From Chloroflexota bacterium (GTDB taxonomy: Bacteria; Chloroflexota; Limnocylindria; QHBO01): a stretch of DNA of 64,000 nucleotides. The translations under genes were made by a program, and so were the position numbers. The DNA lies in the NCBI GenBank assembly GCA_025699005.1, contig JAILWI010000004.1:62001-126000 (forward strand), written 5' to 3'. Positions 54,733 to 64,000 of this stretch are shown here, one piece after another. Every line of letters starts with the position of its first letter. Positions within the stretch are counted from its first letter, which is position 1. The notes below the pieces were generated by a model that saw only the letters and a list, made by a program, of their open reading frames with translations, did no database searches and had not been told where the DNA came from.

Positions 54733-57615
54733 ATGCCCGACCGCAGACCCCTTCTCATGCTCATTGACGGGCCGAGCCTCGTCTACCGCGGCTACTTCGC
54801 GTTGCCGCCGCTCACGATGTCCGATGGCACGCTCGTGAATGCCGTCTTCGGCTTTCTCCAGATCGTCCTGCGCGGGATGCAGGACGTGAAGCCGGACTTC
54901 GCCATGGTCAGCTTCGACGTCGGCAAGCCGCAGTTCCGCTTCGATGCCTACCCCGAGTACAAGGCGGGCCGGCCGAGCATGCCGGACGACCTTCGCGGGC
55001 AGTTCCCGATCGTCCGCGAGATCGCGGCGATGATGGGGATCCCGACGCGCGAGCTCGAGGGCTACGAGGCCGATGATGTGATCGGCACGCTGGCGAAGAA
55101 GGCCACCGCGCAGGGCGTCGACACGATGATCGTGTCCGGCGACCTCGACGGCCTCCAGCTCGTCGACGACCACGTCCGGCTGCTGACCACCCGCATGGGT
55201 GTCGCCTCGACGGTGATTTACGACGAGGCGAAGGTCATGGAGCGCTACGGTCTGCGCCCGGACCAGATGCTCGACTACAAGGCGCTGAAGGGCGACACGT
55301 CCGACAACATCCCCGGCGTCCCGGGGGTGGGGGAGAAGACCGCCAGCAGCCTCCTTCAGCAGTTCGGCACGCTCGACGGCATCTACGAGCATCTCGACGA
55401 GGTGAAGGGCAAGATGCGGGAGAGGCTCGCCGAGCATCGCGAGTCGGCGTTCATGTCGCGCGAGATCGGCCGGATCGTCACCGATCTGCCGGTCGACCTC
55501 GGGCTCGACGAGGCGCGAACGGGCCGGTATGACCGCCGCGCCGTCGCGCAGCGCCTGCGAGAGCTCGAGTTCCGTTCCCTCATCGATCGGCTGCCGGCCT
55601 CGAGCATCGCGCCGACCGGCTTCGACAGCCCGGAGCAGGAGACGAAGGGCGGGCTTCAGCTCAGCCTGGACCTGCTGGGCGGTCGCGCGCCGGCGTCATC
55701 CGATCCGTCGGAGGCGCCCGAACGGCCGGACCCGCTCGCCGATCCGGGAGGTGCCATCGAGCACATCGACCCGAGGATCGCCCGCAGCGAGTCCGACCTC
55801 GACGAGCTCGGCAGCTGGCTGGCCTCGCACGTCGATGCGGTCGGCCTGGGATGGGCGACCGGCGCCGGCCGGCCCCTCGAGCGGCGGCTGTACGGCATCG
55901 CGCTCGCGGCGGCCGACGCGAGCGCTTGGTACGTGCCCTGCGACCCGGGCAGTATCGCGCTCGAGCGGCTGCCGCCCGAGCTCATGCGGGAGGACCGCGT
56001 CCGCATCGGCCATGACCTGAAGCAGCTCGTCACGACGCTGTGGTCCGACCGCCAGGTCGAGCTGCGCGGGACGTTCGCCGACACCCTCGTGGCCGGCTAC
56101 ATGGTGAACCAGGCGCTGCGATCGCAGACGATCGAGGACCTGGCCGCCCAGCACTTCGGCGCCGAGCTGCCGCCGAAGGCGGTGAACGCCGAGACCGGGG
56201 CGGAGGAGCTGCCGATGGCGCGGCGCGCCGCAGCCGAGGCGCTCACCGCGCTGCTCGCCCACCCGATCCTGCGCACCCAGCTCGAGGATGGCGGCCTGGC
56301 ACGGCTCTACGACGAGGTCGAGATGCCGCTGCTCCCGGTGCTGGCGAGGATGGAGATTGCGGGTGTCGCGCTCGACCTCGAGGCGCTCGCGGCGATGAGC
56401 GACGAGTTCGGGGCGACGCTGGCGGACCTCGAGGCGCGGATCTACGGCCTCGTGGGTCACGAGTTCAACATCGGCTCACCGCGCCAGCTCGAGACGATCC
56501 TGTTCGACGAGCTCGGCCTGCCCTCGACGAAGCGGACCCGGACCAGCCGCTCGACCGATGCCTCGGTCCTCGAGGACCTGCGCGAGAAGCACGAGGTCAT
56601 CCCGCTCATCCTCGAGCACCGCCAGGTGTCGAAGCTGAAGTCCACGTACGTCGACGCGCTTCCCACGCTGGTGGACGCGGAGGGCCGGCTTCACACGACG
56701 TACCAGCAGGCGGTGGCAGCCACCGGGCGCCTGTCGAGCACCGATCCGAACCTCCAGAACATCCCGATCCGGACGGCGCTCGGGCGGCGGATCCGACGCG
56801 CGTTCGTGGCGCCGTCCGGAAAGCTGCTGCTCGGTGCCGACTACTCGCAGCAGGAGCTGCGCATCCTCGCCCACGTCTCGCAGGACGAGGGCCTCAAGGC
56901 GGACTTCGCGGCGCATGCGGACATCCACCTCGCCGCCGCGGCGCGCGTCCTGGGGCTCGAGCCCGATGCCGTCGGCCCGAAGGAGCGCAGCGTGGCGAAG
57001 ATGATCAACTACGGCATCGCGTACGGGCTGTCGGATTTCGGCCTCGCGCAGCGGCTCAGCATCCCGCGCGAAGAGGCCCACGTCTTCATCGAGGACTACT
57101 ACCGCGCCTACCCGGGGATCCGCCGCTACACGACCGAGATGAAGATCCTCGCGCGCGACCAGGGGTTTGTCACCACACTGCTCGGCCGTCGCCGCTACCT
57201 CCCCGAGCTGGCGGCCCGGAACTCGGCCCTGCGATCCGCCGGCGAGCGGATGGCGATCAACATGCCGATCCAGGGGACGGCGGCCGACGGCATGAAGATC
57301 GCGATGGTCCGGCTCGATGCCGCGCTCCGAGAACGCGGGCTCCGATCCCGGATGCTGCTCCAGGTGCACGATGAGCTCGTGTTCGAGACGGACGAGGAGG
57401 AGCTCACGGAGCTCGCCACGCTGGCGGAGTCGCTGATGAAGGAGGCGCTCCCGCTGGACGTGCCGCTGGAGGTGGACCTGAAGGTCGGCCGGGACTGGGA
57501 GCAGATGGATCGCTTCGTGCGCGACGACGGGTCGTGGCGACGCGTGCCGAAGAGCTCGGTCGACGTCGCGCGCGAGGAGGCCGACGAGGAGGTCGCGGCC
57601 GAGCTCGTCTCCTAG
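54733..57615 (+). CDS. polA: DNA polymerase I
   Basis: Repair and Okazaki-fragment polymerase of 960 aa. A 5'-nuclease domain (about 1-300) has LLMLIDGPSLVYRGYFA, EGYEADDVIGTLA and the GVPGVGEKTAS hairpin. A middle 3'-5' exonuclease-like domain (about 345-520) lacks a recognisable DxE motif I, so proofreading is probably lost. The polymerase has motif A GADYSQQELR, motif B KMINYGIAYG and motif C VHDELVFE. Position 760 is Tyr, the position that is Phe762 in E. coli, as in T7 and several actinobacterial enzymes. The gene leads the polA-mutM-coaE run. Confidence 0.97.
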   Translation: MPDRRPLLMLIDGPSLVYRGYFALPPLTMSDGTLVNAVFGFLQIVLRGMQDVKPDFAMVSFDVGKPQFRFDAYPEYKAGRPSMPDDLRGQFPIVREIAAMMGIPTRELEGYEADDVIGTLAKKATAQGVDTMIVSGDLDGLQLVDDHVRLLTTRMGVASTVIYDEAKVMERYGLRPDQMLDYKALKGDTSDNIPGVPGVGEKTASSLLQQFGTLDGIYEHLDEVKGKMRERLAEHRESAFMSREIGRIVTDLPVDLGLDEARTGRYDRRAVAQRLRELEFRSLIDRLPASSIAPTGFDSPEQETKGGLQLSLDLLGGRAPASSDPSEAPERPDPLADPGGAIEHIDPRIARSESDLDELGSWLASHVDAVGLGWATGAGRPLERRLYGIALAAADASAWYVPCDPGSIALERLPPELMREDRVRIGHDLKQLVTTLWSDRQVELRGTFADTLVAGYMVNQALRSQTIEDLAAQHFGAELPPKAVNAETGAEELPMARRAAAEALTALLAHPILRTQLEDGGLARLYDEVEMPLLPVLARMEIAGVALDLEALAAMSDEFGATLADLEARIYGLVGHEFNIGSPRQLETILFDELGLPSTKRTRTSRSTDASVLEDLREKHEVIPLILEHRQVSKLKSTYVDALPTLVDAEGRLHTTYQQAVAATGRLSSTDPNLQNIPIRTALGRRIRRAFVAPSGKLLLGADYSQQELRILAHVSQDEGLKADFAAHADIHLAAAARVLGLEPDAVGPKERSVAKMINYGIAYGLSDFGLAQRLSIPREEAHVFIEDYYRAYPGIRRYTTEMKILARDQGFVTTLLGRRRYLPELAARNSALRSAGERMAINMPIQGTAADGMKIAMVRLDAALRERGLRSRMLLQVHDELVFETDEEELTELATLAESLMKEALPLDVPLEVDLKVGRDWEQMDRFVRDDGSWRRVPKSSVDVAREEADEEVAAELVS

Positions 57616-57636
57616 CCGCTCCGACGAGACCCGCCG

Positions 57637-58551
57637 ATGCCCGAGCTTCCCGAGGTCGAGACCGTTGCCAGGGATCTCCAGCGCTGGGTCGCGGGAGCCA
57701 CCATCGCCGGCGCCGAGGTCCGATGGGCACGGACCATCCGCCATCCGCAGCCGCCCGAGCGGTTCGAGGCGGAGATTGCCGGAGCCACGATCCGGCGCGT
57801 CGACCGGCGCGCCAAGACCGTGCTCCTGCATCTCGAGGACGGACGCGTGATGACGGTCGCCCTGCGCATGACCGGCGCCCTCATCGTCGCTCCGGCCGGC
57901 ACCGGCGAGGACCCCTATGCGCGCGTTGTCTTTCGGCTGGCCGACGGCCGCGAGCTTCGCTACCGCGACGTCAGGAAGTTCGGCCGGATCGGCCTGTGGC
58001 CGGGCGGGGGTCTCCGAAGCATCGGGGCGGGGCGGGGGGCCCGCAGCCGCAGGATCGCCGAGGGCACGACCACGTACCGCATCGGTGAGGTGTTCAGTGG
58101 CCATGGGCCGGAGCCCCTGTCTCGGAGCTTCACCGTCGAGCGGTTCGCCGAGCGGCTGGCCCGGCGATCGGCGAAGCTCAAGAGCCTGCTCCTCGACCAG
58201 AGCTTCATCGCGGGGGTGGGGAACATCTACGCGGACGAGGCCCTGTGGCGCGCTCACCTCCACCCGCTGCGGCGCGCGGACACGCTGGGCGAGCGCGACG
58301 TGCGGCGGCTCCACCGAGCGGTTCGGCAGGTGCTCCGGGAGGGAATCGCGAACCGTGGAGCAAGCTTCAGCGACTACGTCGGTGCCGATGGCGAGCCCGG
58401 CGCGAACGCCGAGCGACTCGCCGTCTATCGCCGAACCGGCGAACCCTGCCTGCGCTGCGGTCGGCGCATCGAGCGCGTCGTGGTCGGGCAGCGGAGCACG
58501 CACTTCTGTCCACGCTGCCAGCCGGAGCCGGTAGCATCGGAGCCGGCATGA
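57637..58551 (+). CDS. mutM: Formamidopyrimidine-DNA glycosylase
   Basis: Base-excision enzyme for 8-oxoguanine and formamidopyrimidines, 304 aa. The start MPELPEVET gives the catalytic Pro-Glu after Met removal. RRAKTVLLHL has the conserved Lys. FIAGVGNIYADEALWRA is the helix-two-turns-helix, and CLRCGRRIERVVVGQRSTHFCPRC is the C-terminal zinc finger with all four cysteines. It starts 21 bp after polA and overlaps coaE by four bases, so the three are probably one transcript. Confidence 0.97.
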   Translation: MPELPEVETVARDLQRWVAGATIAGAEVRWARTIRHPQPPERFEAEIAGATIRRVDRRAKTVLLHLEDGRVMTVALRMTGALIVAPAGTGEDPYARVVFRLADGRELRYRDVRKFGRIGLWPGGGLRSIGAGRGARSRRIAEGTTTYRIGEVFSGHGPEPLSRSFTVERFAERLARRSAKLKSLLLDQSFIAGVGNIYADEALWRAHLHPLRRADTLGERDVRRLHRAVRQVLREGIANRGASFSDYVGADGEPGANAERLAVYRRTGEPCLRCGRRIERVVVGQRSTHFCPRCQPEPVASEPA

Positions 58552-59120
58552 AGGTCATCGGCCTGACCGGGAACATCGGCTGCGGGAAGAGCACCGTGGC
58601 CCGCATGCTGCGCCAGCACGGCGTGGCGACCGTCGACGCGGACACGGTCGCGCGCGAGATCCGTCACAACGACGCGGATGCGCGGGCGGAGATCGTCGAG
58701 CGCTTCGGCACCTATCAGGCAGACGAGCTGTCGAGGATTGTGTTCGCCGATCCGGCCGCGCTGCGGGATCTCGAGCGGATCCTGCATCCGCGAATCCGGG
58801 GCGAGGTGCGCACCCGGCTGGCGGAGCTGCGGCAGGGCGGCGTCGAGGTCGCGGCGGTCGAGGTGATCAAGCTCATCGAGTCGCCGCTGGCCGACGCCTG
58901 CGACGAGATCTGGGTCGTGCGCTGCGACGAGGCGGATGCGATCCGGCGTCTGGCGGAGTCCCGCGGCATGGACGAGGAGACCGCGCGACGCAGGATGGCG
59001 AGCCAGTCCTCGCAGGAGGAGAAGATCGCCGCCGCAGACGTGGTCATCGACGGCTCGGCGCCGATCGAGGAGACGCGCCGCCAGGTCGAATCGGCGCTGG
59101 CGGCGCTGCTCGAACGCTGA
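58548..59120 (+). CDS. coaE: Dephospho-CoA kinase
   Basis: Last step of coenzyme A synthesis, phosphorylating dephospho-CoA at the 3'-hydroxyl. Protein of 190 aa. P-loop GLTGNIGCGKSTVARML, VDADTVARE, LERILHPRIRGEV and ESPLADACDEIWVVRC are all in place. Its ATG overlaps the mutM TGA (ATGA). Proximity to polA and mutM is common in Actinobacteria and Chloroflexota. Confidence 0.97.
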   Translation: MKVIGLTGNIGCGKSTVARMLRQHGVATVDADTVAREIRHNDADARAEIVERFGTYQADELSRIVFADPAALRDLERILHPRIRGEVRTRLAELRQGGVEVAAVEVIKLIESPLADACDEIWVVRCDEADAIRRLAESRGMDEETARRRMASQSSQEEKIAAADVVIDGSAPIEETRRQVESALAALLER

Positions 59121-59126
59121 GCTCGC

Positions 59127-59948
59127 CTAGCGGCTCGCCGCGCCCTCGGTGAACTCCGGAGGCAGCGGGACGGGGAAGCCGAACTCCTCGATGAGCCGGT
59201 CGATCGTCGAGCCCTCGGTCTCGGCGGTCCGGTCATCCTGGTCGGGACGCAGGACCATGCTGAACTGGCCGCCGGCCGCGGTGAGCTCGGTCACCTTCTC
59301 GGCGGTCGCCAGATCCGTGCGCAGGATGTAGACCGCGCCGTTGCGAGCCAGGATCGTCATCGCCTGGAGCGTGACCTTCGTCGACGGGCCGGGCAGGTAC
59401 TGCTGGGTCGTCGCCTCTGCCTCCTCGGGGCTCTGGCCGATCTCCGGGTTGATCGCCATCGTCACGATGAGGTCGACGATCTGCCCCGGCTGTAGCGTGC
59501 CGGCCACGGCTCGCTCGTCCGGGACGCTGACGGAGACGGCGCGAAGATCCGGGCCCTCGGGGTCGAACTCGGTGCCGGGTTCGAGGATGCTGAACGCCTG
59601 GCCCTCGGTCGTCGAAGCGAGCATGTTGCGGGTCAGCAGCTGACCGGTCGCGACCGGCACGCCGGTGACGCGACCGAGGACCTCGTCGACGCTGGCGAAG
59701 GCCGTCTCGTTCGTCGCGTCGGCGGGGATGCTGCGCATCGAGACGTCGCCCTCCTCGATCGGCTTGCGACTCGGGATCTCGCGCAGCGCGACGACGACGT
59801 CGCGCATCACGACCTCCTCGTCCTGCGTCAGCCCGCTCGCCTGAAGGGCGATGAAGACGGTCGCAGCAACGAGCAGCGCCACGATGATCCCCACCGCGAT
59901 GTAGACCTTCGAGCGGCGAGAGTTACGGTCTGAGTATTCGATCTCCAC
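59127..59948 (-). CDS. cpaB: Flp pilus assembly protein CpaB
   Basis: Protein of 273 aa with a short basic N-terminus, one membrane helix (VYIAVGIIVALLVAATVFIAL) and an extracytoplasmic part with a SAF domain (VVVALREIPSRKPIEEGDVSMRSIP, RVTGVPVATGQLLTRNML) and the RcpC/CpaB C-terminal domain (VSVSVPDERAVAGTLQPGQIVDLIVT). It helps the Tad/Flp secretion complex work. It lies next to TadG and TadE genes on the same strand, 35 bp after TadG. Confidence 0.9.
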   Translation of the reverse strand: MEIEYSDRNSRRSKVYIAVGIIVALLVAATVFIALQASGLTQDEEVVMRDVVVALREIPSRKPIEEGDVSMRSIPADATNETAFASVDEVLGRVTGVPVATGQLLTRNMLASTTEGQAFSILEPGTEFDPEGPDLRAVSVSVPDERAVAGTLQPGQIVDLIVTMAINPEIGQSPEEAEATTQQYLPGPSTKVTLQAMTILARNGAVYILRTDLATAEKVTELTAAGGQFSMVLRPDQDDRTAETEGSTIDRLIEEFGFPVPLPPEFTEGAASR

Positions 59949-59983
59949 GGGCGAGATGCTCTCCTAGTTCGAGGGGGTGGTCA

Positions 59984-61924
59984 CTAGGACCAAGGGACCA
60001 GTCGCGGACGCTGGGCGCGGCGCAGGGCGAGGTCGTTCGGGTCGCCGTGGACGCCGGTCACGGCCTTGCCGGAGATGCTGTTCGCGTTGACCGCGGTCAC
60101 CTGGAAGACCCCGAAGCCGATGATGTCGACGTACTGCCCGCCGGCCTCGGTCGTGGCGACGGTGAAGGTCATCGGCTGGAGGTGGGTGACGGGCTGGCCG
60201 TCGCCGTTCGTGCCCGTCGCGCGGACGTTGAAGCGATAGCACCCGGCCGCGAGGCCGGTGGTGTTGACGGAGACGGTCGAGGCCGCGCCGGAGCCGCTCG
60301 AGCTCGGGGTGACGCTCGTGGGCGAGAACGTGATCTGGTTCGCCGGAAGTGACGCCGGCGTGAGATTGCAGGTGCTGAACGATGCGGGATCCCACGACAG
60401 GTTGACCGCGCTGCCCGATGCCCCCCAGCGTGTGCTGCCGCCGTTCGCCGTCGAGACATACGCGGTGAGCGTCACCGTGCCGCCGTAGGTGGCCGTCGAA
60501 CCGCTGACCGTCGAGTTGCCCAGGCTGAAGTCGCGCACGGCACCGCCGATCCGCACCGCGACGGGCGCGCGGCGAGTCTGGAAATACGGATTGCCCGAGT
60601 GGCCCTCGATCCAGACCGTGTAGATGCCGGCAGGCACCGAAGTCGTCTGGAAGTTCGTCGTCGCGACGTTCGTCCCGTTCTTGGCCGGGATGAAGACGTT
60701 CGGCGTGAATGTCGGCTCGTTCATCTTGCCGGCGGCCGGCGGCGTCACCACCGGGTCGGGAATGAGGTTGTGCGCCGGGTATCCGGCGGCCGCCGCGTCG
60801 GTGTCGCCGTGGAGATGGAGGGTGACGGTGCTGTTGAATGCCGCGTTGCGGGCGACCGAGAACGACGGTCCGGCGGTTCCGGTCGTCGTGGCCGGAAGGG
60901 TGATCGCGGACGGCGGCGTGATCGTGAAGTCCGGGATCTCCATCACCGTGCCGTTGTAGACGGCCAGGAGAATCCGATCGCCGGCCACGTACATGTCCTC
61001 GAAATTGCCCACGACCATCGCGGTGTCGTTGCCCGACATCACCCCGACCTGGGTATCGCCGTTCGGAGGGACGCTCACCGGCGGGAAGCCGGGCCCGGGA
61101 TAGCCGGTGAGGATGTACTCGCCTTGCATCGACTTGAGGGTGTTGAGGGTGGTCCCGGCGGTGACGCCGTTGTAGTAGACGCGGGACCCCGTCGATTCGA
61201 AGTTGCGGACGTCGAGTGCGATGAACCCTCGGAAGCTGGCGTCGTTGTTCGCCTTCGACCCCGGGCCATAGAGCTCGAACGTCGGGCCGGGCTCGGTCTC
61301 GCTGGCCGGCACGCGGCCGCCGTACCCGAGGGGATTCGCGTTGTCGACCTGGCCGGAGCTGCTCGTCGCGGCGGTGGCCATGAAGTCGGTGAAGCCTCCC
61401 CCCGGACCGGGCGGGCTCTCGTATCGCCGCGCGACGATCGGGACCGCCGGGGAACCCTGGAGGCTGCATCGCGCCCGGCCCCCCGTGTCGAGCTCGCCGA
61501 CCCCGACGAGGCGGGCGAGCACGGTGTCGACGACAGAGCTGATTGCGACCCGCACCGTCGCTCCGGCGACGATGATGCCGCTCCGCAGGTGCACCGGATC
61601 GCCGGCATGCCCGTCGGCGTAGACCCTCGCGTCATCGGCTGCGATCGTGGCCGTCGCGCCGGCCGGCGATCCGTCGAGGTTCACGAGTGCCACGCTCCGC
61701 GCGACCTGTGCGGCGGCGTTGTCGGTCTGGCCGTCCACGAGTGCCCGGCAGGCGGCAAGCGCGGCCGCATCGGCGGCGTTCTGGACGTGGCGGCGCTCCG
61801 CGACCTGCCGGCCGATGTCGATCGCGAGGCCGGCGATCGCCAGCAGGACCACGAGGCCGATTGCGACGATGACGAGCACCTGGCCGTCGCGGTCCGGCAC
61901 CCGATCGGCAACCCGCTGCCGCAT
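59984..61924 (-). CDS. TadG-like pilus-associated protein with beta-rich tail
   Basis: Protein of 646 aa. The N-terminus has a TadG-like membrane helix (DGQVLVIVAIGLVVLLAIAGLAIDIGRQVAERRHVQNAADAAALAACRAL), the standard VWFA-linked TadG signature, but the recognisable von Willebrand domain is not clear. Most of the protein is a beta-rich extracytoplasmic region with Ig-like stretches (ATYGGTVTLTAYVSTANGGSTRWG). It is secreted or anchored through the Tad system. Its ATG overlaps the TadE stop by one base. Confidence 0.85.
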   Translation of the reverse strand: MRQRVADRVPDRDGQVLVIVAIGLVVLLAIAGLAIDIGRQVAERRHVQNAADAAALAACRALVDGQTDNAAAQVARSVALVNLDGSPAGATATIAADDARVYADGHAGDPVHLRSGIIVAGATVRVAISSVVDTVLARLVGVGELDTGGRARCSLQGSPAVPIVARRYESPPGPGGGFTDFMATAATSSSGQVDNANPLGYGGRVPASETEPGPTFELYGPGSKANNDASFRGFIALDVRNFESTGSRVYYNGVTAGTTLNTLKSMQGEYILTGYPGPGFPPVSVPPNGDTQVGVMSGNDTAMVVGNFEDMYVAGDRILLAVYNGTVMEIPDFTITPPSAITLPATTTGTAGPSFSVARNAAFNSTVTLHLHGDTDAAAAGYPAHNLIPDPVVTPPAAGKMNEPTFTPNVFIPAKNGTNVATTNFQTTSVPAGIYTVWIEGHSGNPYFQTRRAPVAVRIGGAVRDFSLGNSTVSGSTATYGGTVTLTAYVSTANGGSTRWGASGSAVNLSWDPASFSTCNLTPASLPANQITFSPTSVTPSSSGSGAASTVSVNTTGLAAGCYRFNVRATGTNGDGQPVTHLQPMTFTVATTEAGGQYVDIIGFGVFQVTAVNANSISGKAVTGVHGDPNDLALRRAQRPRLVPWS

Positions 61925-62634
61925 CAGTTGATCACCATTGCCGCATCGGCCCGAAGGGTGAAGAGCCCGTTGCCGTCTCCGTCCAGCACCGCGTCGAGCA
62001 ACGGGACGATGATCGCCTGGTTGTAGTCGAGCTGGACCCGAATGAGGCAGCCCTCGCCCGTGTCGAGCGTGCAGTACGTCGTGGCGTCCGCGGTGTTCGG
62101 GCAGGGTGCGCCCGGAGCCGCGCCGGCCTTGCAGATCGAGATCTCGACGTCGCCGTTCTGCCACAGGTCGTGCTTGCCGTCGCCGTTCAGGTCGACGCCG
62201 GCCGGGCACGGCGTGCTGGCCGAGAAGTTCGGGCTCGACGTGCCGAGGAAGCCGAACGCCTGGGTCGCCGCGGTCACCGCGGCGGTGCATCTATCCACCC
62301 CGTTGGCGGAGTTCGACCGGTTCGCCTCGTAGCGATAGATCGTCGCCTCGCGCGCCGCCTCGCGGGACGCGTTCGTCAGCGACACGTTCGCACCGAAGAG
62401 CAGGCCGAACTGGACGATGCCCACCACCACGAGGAGCAGCGGAAGGAGGACGGCGGCGAACTCGACCATCGCCTGGCCGCGCTCTCGGCGGGGTCGTCGG
62501 GACGCGAGCGATGCGGTGTCGGATGTGGGCAAGGGACTGATCGCGAGCTCGTGAGCGGATGTGGTGGGCCGGCAGCACGGCGATCGTAGGAACGTGCCAC
62601 GCCGACCGATATAGGCCGATGGTGGGCGGCGCAT
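61924..62634 (-). CDS. TadE-family pseudopilin-like protein
   Basis: Protein of up to 236 aa. The TadE signature is ERGQAMVEFAAVLLPLLLVVVGIVQFGLLFGANVSLTNASREAAREATIY, the cleavable N-terminus and helix of minor pilins of the Tad system. The rest is a Cys-containing periplasmic part. The true start is uncertain: the ATG at 62634, a downstream TTG, or the internal ATG before VEFAA. It is coupled to TadG and divergent from uvrB. Confidence 0.87.
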   Translation of the reverse strand: MRRPPSAYIGRRGTFLRSPCCRPTTSAHELAISPLPTSDTASLASRRPRRERGQAMVEFAAVLLPLLLVVVGIVQFGLLFGANVSLTNASREAAREATIYRYEANRSNSANGVDRCTAAVTAATQAFGFLGTSSPNFSASTPCPAGVDLNGDGKHDLWQNGDVEISICKAGAAPGAPCPNTADATTYCTLDTGEGCLIRVQLDYNQAIIVPLLDAVLDGDGNGLFTLRADAAMVIN

Positions 62635-62653
62635 GGGACCGATGGAGGACGGC

Positions 62654-62659
62654 TAGAAT
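62654..62659 (+). promoter_or_regulatory. -10 box TAGAAT of the uvrB promoter
   Basis: TAGAAT ends nine bases before the ATG at 62669, the same arrangement as other leaderless genes here. Confidence 0.55.
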
Positions 62660-62668
62660 CGGTCACCC

Positions 62669-64000
62669 ATGCCCGACTTGAAGGTCCACAGCCCCTACGA
62701 GCCGACCGGCGACCAGCCGACGGCGATCGCATCGCTGGTCGACGGCATCCAGGCGGGCCTGAAGCACCAGGTCCTCCTCGGCGCGACCGGCACGGGCAAG
62801 ACCTTCACGGCCGCGAAGGTCATCGAGGCGGTCCAGAAGCCCACGCTCGTCATGGCGCACAACAAGACGCTCGCGGCGCAGCTCTACCAGGAGTTCAAGG
62901 AGTTCTTCCCGGACAACGCGGTCGAGTACTTCGTGAGCTACTACGACTACTTCCAGCCCGAGGCCTACCTGCCCCGAACCGACACGTACATCGAGAAGGA
63001 CTCGTCCCGGAACGACGAGATCGACCGGCTGCGGCACAACGCGACCCGGGCGCTGTTCGAGCGGCGTGACGTGGTCATCGTGGCATCGGTCTCGGCCATC
63101 TACGGCCTCGGGGCGCCGGTCGACTACGGCGCGACCGTGATCGGCCTCAAGGTGGGTGGCTCGTATCGGCGCGACGGGATCCTGCGCCACCTCGTCGATC
63201 TCCAGTACCAGCGCAACGACGCGGCGCTCGGTCGGGCGAAGTTCCGGGTTCGGGGTGACGTGCTCGAGGTCCAGCCCCCGCACGGGGAGTACGTCGTGCG
63301 TGTCGACTTCTTCGGGGACCAGGTCGAGCGCATCGCGGAGATCGACGACCTGACCGGCGAGGTCCTGGCCGAGCGCAGCGAGGTGAACCTGTACCCGGCC
63401 TCGCACTACGTGACACCGCGCGACAAGATGCTGGCCGCCATCGAGAAGATCGACTCGGAGATGAACGAGCGCGTCGCCTGGCTGGCCGACCAGGGTCGCG
63501 AGCTCGAGGCGGCGCGGCTGCGGCAGCGGACCGAGTTCGACCTCGAGATGATGCGCGAGGTCGGCTTCTGCTCGGGAATCGAGAACTACTCGCGCCACCT
63601 CGCCGGCCGCGAGGAGGGGAGCCGGCCGTGGACCCTCATCGACTACTTCCCGACCGACTTCCTCCTCGTCGTCGACGAGAGCCACATCACGATCCCGCAG
63701 GTCCACGGCATGTACAAGAACGACCGGACCCGTAAGGAGATCCTCGTCGACTTCGGCTTCCGGCTGCCGTCGGCCCTCGACAACCGGCCGCTGACGTTCG
63801 AGGAGTTCGAGGACCACATGAGCCAGGTGGTCTACATGTCGGCGACGCCCGGACCCTACGAGACCGAGCGCGCCGATCGCGTCGCCGAGCAGTTCATCCG
63901 TCCGACCGGCGTCGTCGACCCGCAGATCACGGTTCGCCCGACGACGGGCCAGATCGACGACCTGCTGGCCGAGATCCGCGTCACGGTCGAGCGCGGCGAG
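62669..64000 (+). CDS. uvrB: Excinuclease ABC subunit B (3' end cut by window)
   Basis: Nucleotide-excision-repair helicase-like subunit; 444 codons are present and the frame runs off the right edge. Walker A is GATGTGKT near residue 39, then [32 protein letters not shown] (beta-hairpin), [12 protein letters not shown], and DEAH-box-like VVDESH. The C-terminal helicase half and the UvrC-binding tail are missing only because the window ends. Confidence 0.98.
   Translation, partial: MPDLKVHSPYEPTGDQPTAIASLVDGIQAGLKHQVLLGATGTGKTFTAAKVIEAVQKPTLVMAHNKTLAAQLYQEFKEFFPDNAVEYFVSYYDYFQPEAYLPRTDTYIEKDSSRNDEIDRLRHNATRALFERRDVVIVASVSAIYGLGAPVDYGATVIGLKVGGSYRRDGILRHLVDLQYQRNDAALGRAKFRVRGDVLEVQPPHGEYVVRVDFFGDQVERIAEIDDLTGEVLAERSEVNLYPASHYVTPRDKMLAAIEKIDSEMNERVAWLADQGRELEAARLRQRTEFDLEMMREVGFCSGIENYSRHLAGREEGSRPWTLIDYFPTDFLLVVDESHITIPQVHGMYKNDRTRKEILVDFGFRLPSALDNRPLTFEEFEDHMSQVVYMSATPGPYETERADRVAEQFIRPTGVVDPQITVRPTTGQIDDLLAEIRVTVERGE

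Noticed and set aside
56476..58503. 675-codon minus-strand frame
   Set aside because: Antisense of polA and mutM, both unmistakable.

Overview
This is a 64 kb stretch of a very GC-rich bacterial chromosome. Gene families, GC-rich third codon positions, many GTG starts and -10 boxes placed directly in front of start codons fit a high-GC Chloroflexota (Ellin6529/Limnocylindria-like) or a similar actinobacteria-like soil or freshwater lineage. That placement is inferred from style; there is no rRNA in the window. No phage, plasmid, CRISPR array or rRNA operon is visible. One tRNA-Leu(CAA), one insertion sequence and two short repeat regions are present. Both ends cut a gene: a GGDEF/EAL protein at the left and uvrB at the right.

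Layout. 1-25 kb is an accessory archipelago of small, mostly singly promoted genes: a c-di-GMP enzyme, several VOC proteins, alpha/beta hydrolases, GNAT acetyltransferases, SRPBCC and DinB proteins, SDRs, a covalent-FAD oxidoreductase, a BTAD/TPR regulator, 3-methyladenine glycosylase I, a DapB-like protein without the catalytic histidines, and an ArsR-AHSA1-hydrolase operon with a readable promoter/operator. 25.7-28.8 kb holds the most unusual locus: a large membrane M50-type metallopeptidase with a PqqD-like N-terminus, paired CxxC motifs and a Ser/Pro tail, downstream of a cysteine-free acidic protein made of two gapless 76-residue repeats. A strong hairpin lies between the two genes. 30.9-38.1 kb holds dnaE, a J-domain membrane protein, an AI-2E-type transporter and an HTH/PD-(D/E)XK fusion. 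38.17-39.63 kb is an IS5-family element with inverted repeats, a TAA target duplication, a frame-broken transposase and a VanZ-like passenger gene; it landed exactly on the stop codon of a MASE1-GAF-GGDEF gene and left a usable stop. 41.7-44.4 kb is a polar amino-acid ABC importer operon with a perfect 14-bp hairpin after the binding-protein gene. 44.5-52.6 kb holds a Rieske oxygenase, a NarL-type two-component pair, a YncE-like lipoprotein, a nitrilase-family amidohydrolase and small or secreted proteins. 52.7-64 kb holds tRNA-Leu, an ECF sigma/anti-sigma pair, a second J-domain membrane protein, polA-mutM-coaE, Tad/Flp pilus components (CpaB, TadG, TadE) and uvrB.

Working together: dnaE, polA, mutM, tag and uvrB form a replication and repair backbone. 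The ECF pair, the two-component pair, BTAD, ArsR and two c-di-GMP enzymes form the signalling layer. The metallopeptidase/repeat-protein pair looks like a dedicated processing or export system for an abundant acidic surface or secreted peptide; that function is inference. Many genes appear to be transcribed without a leader.
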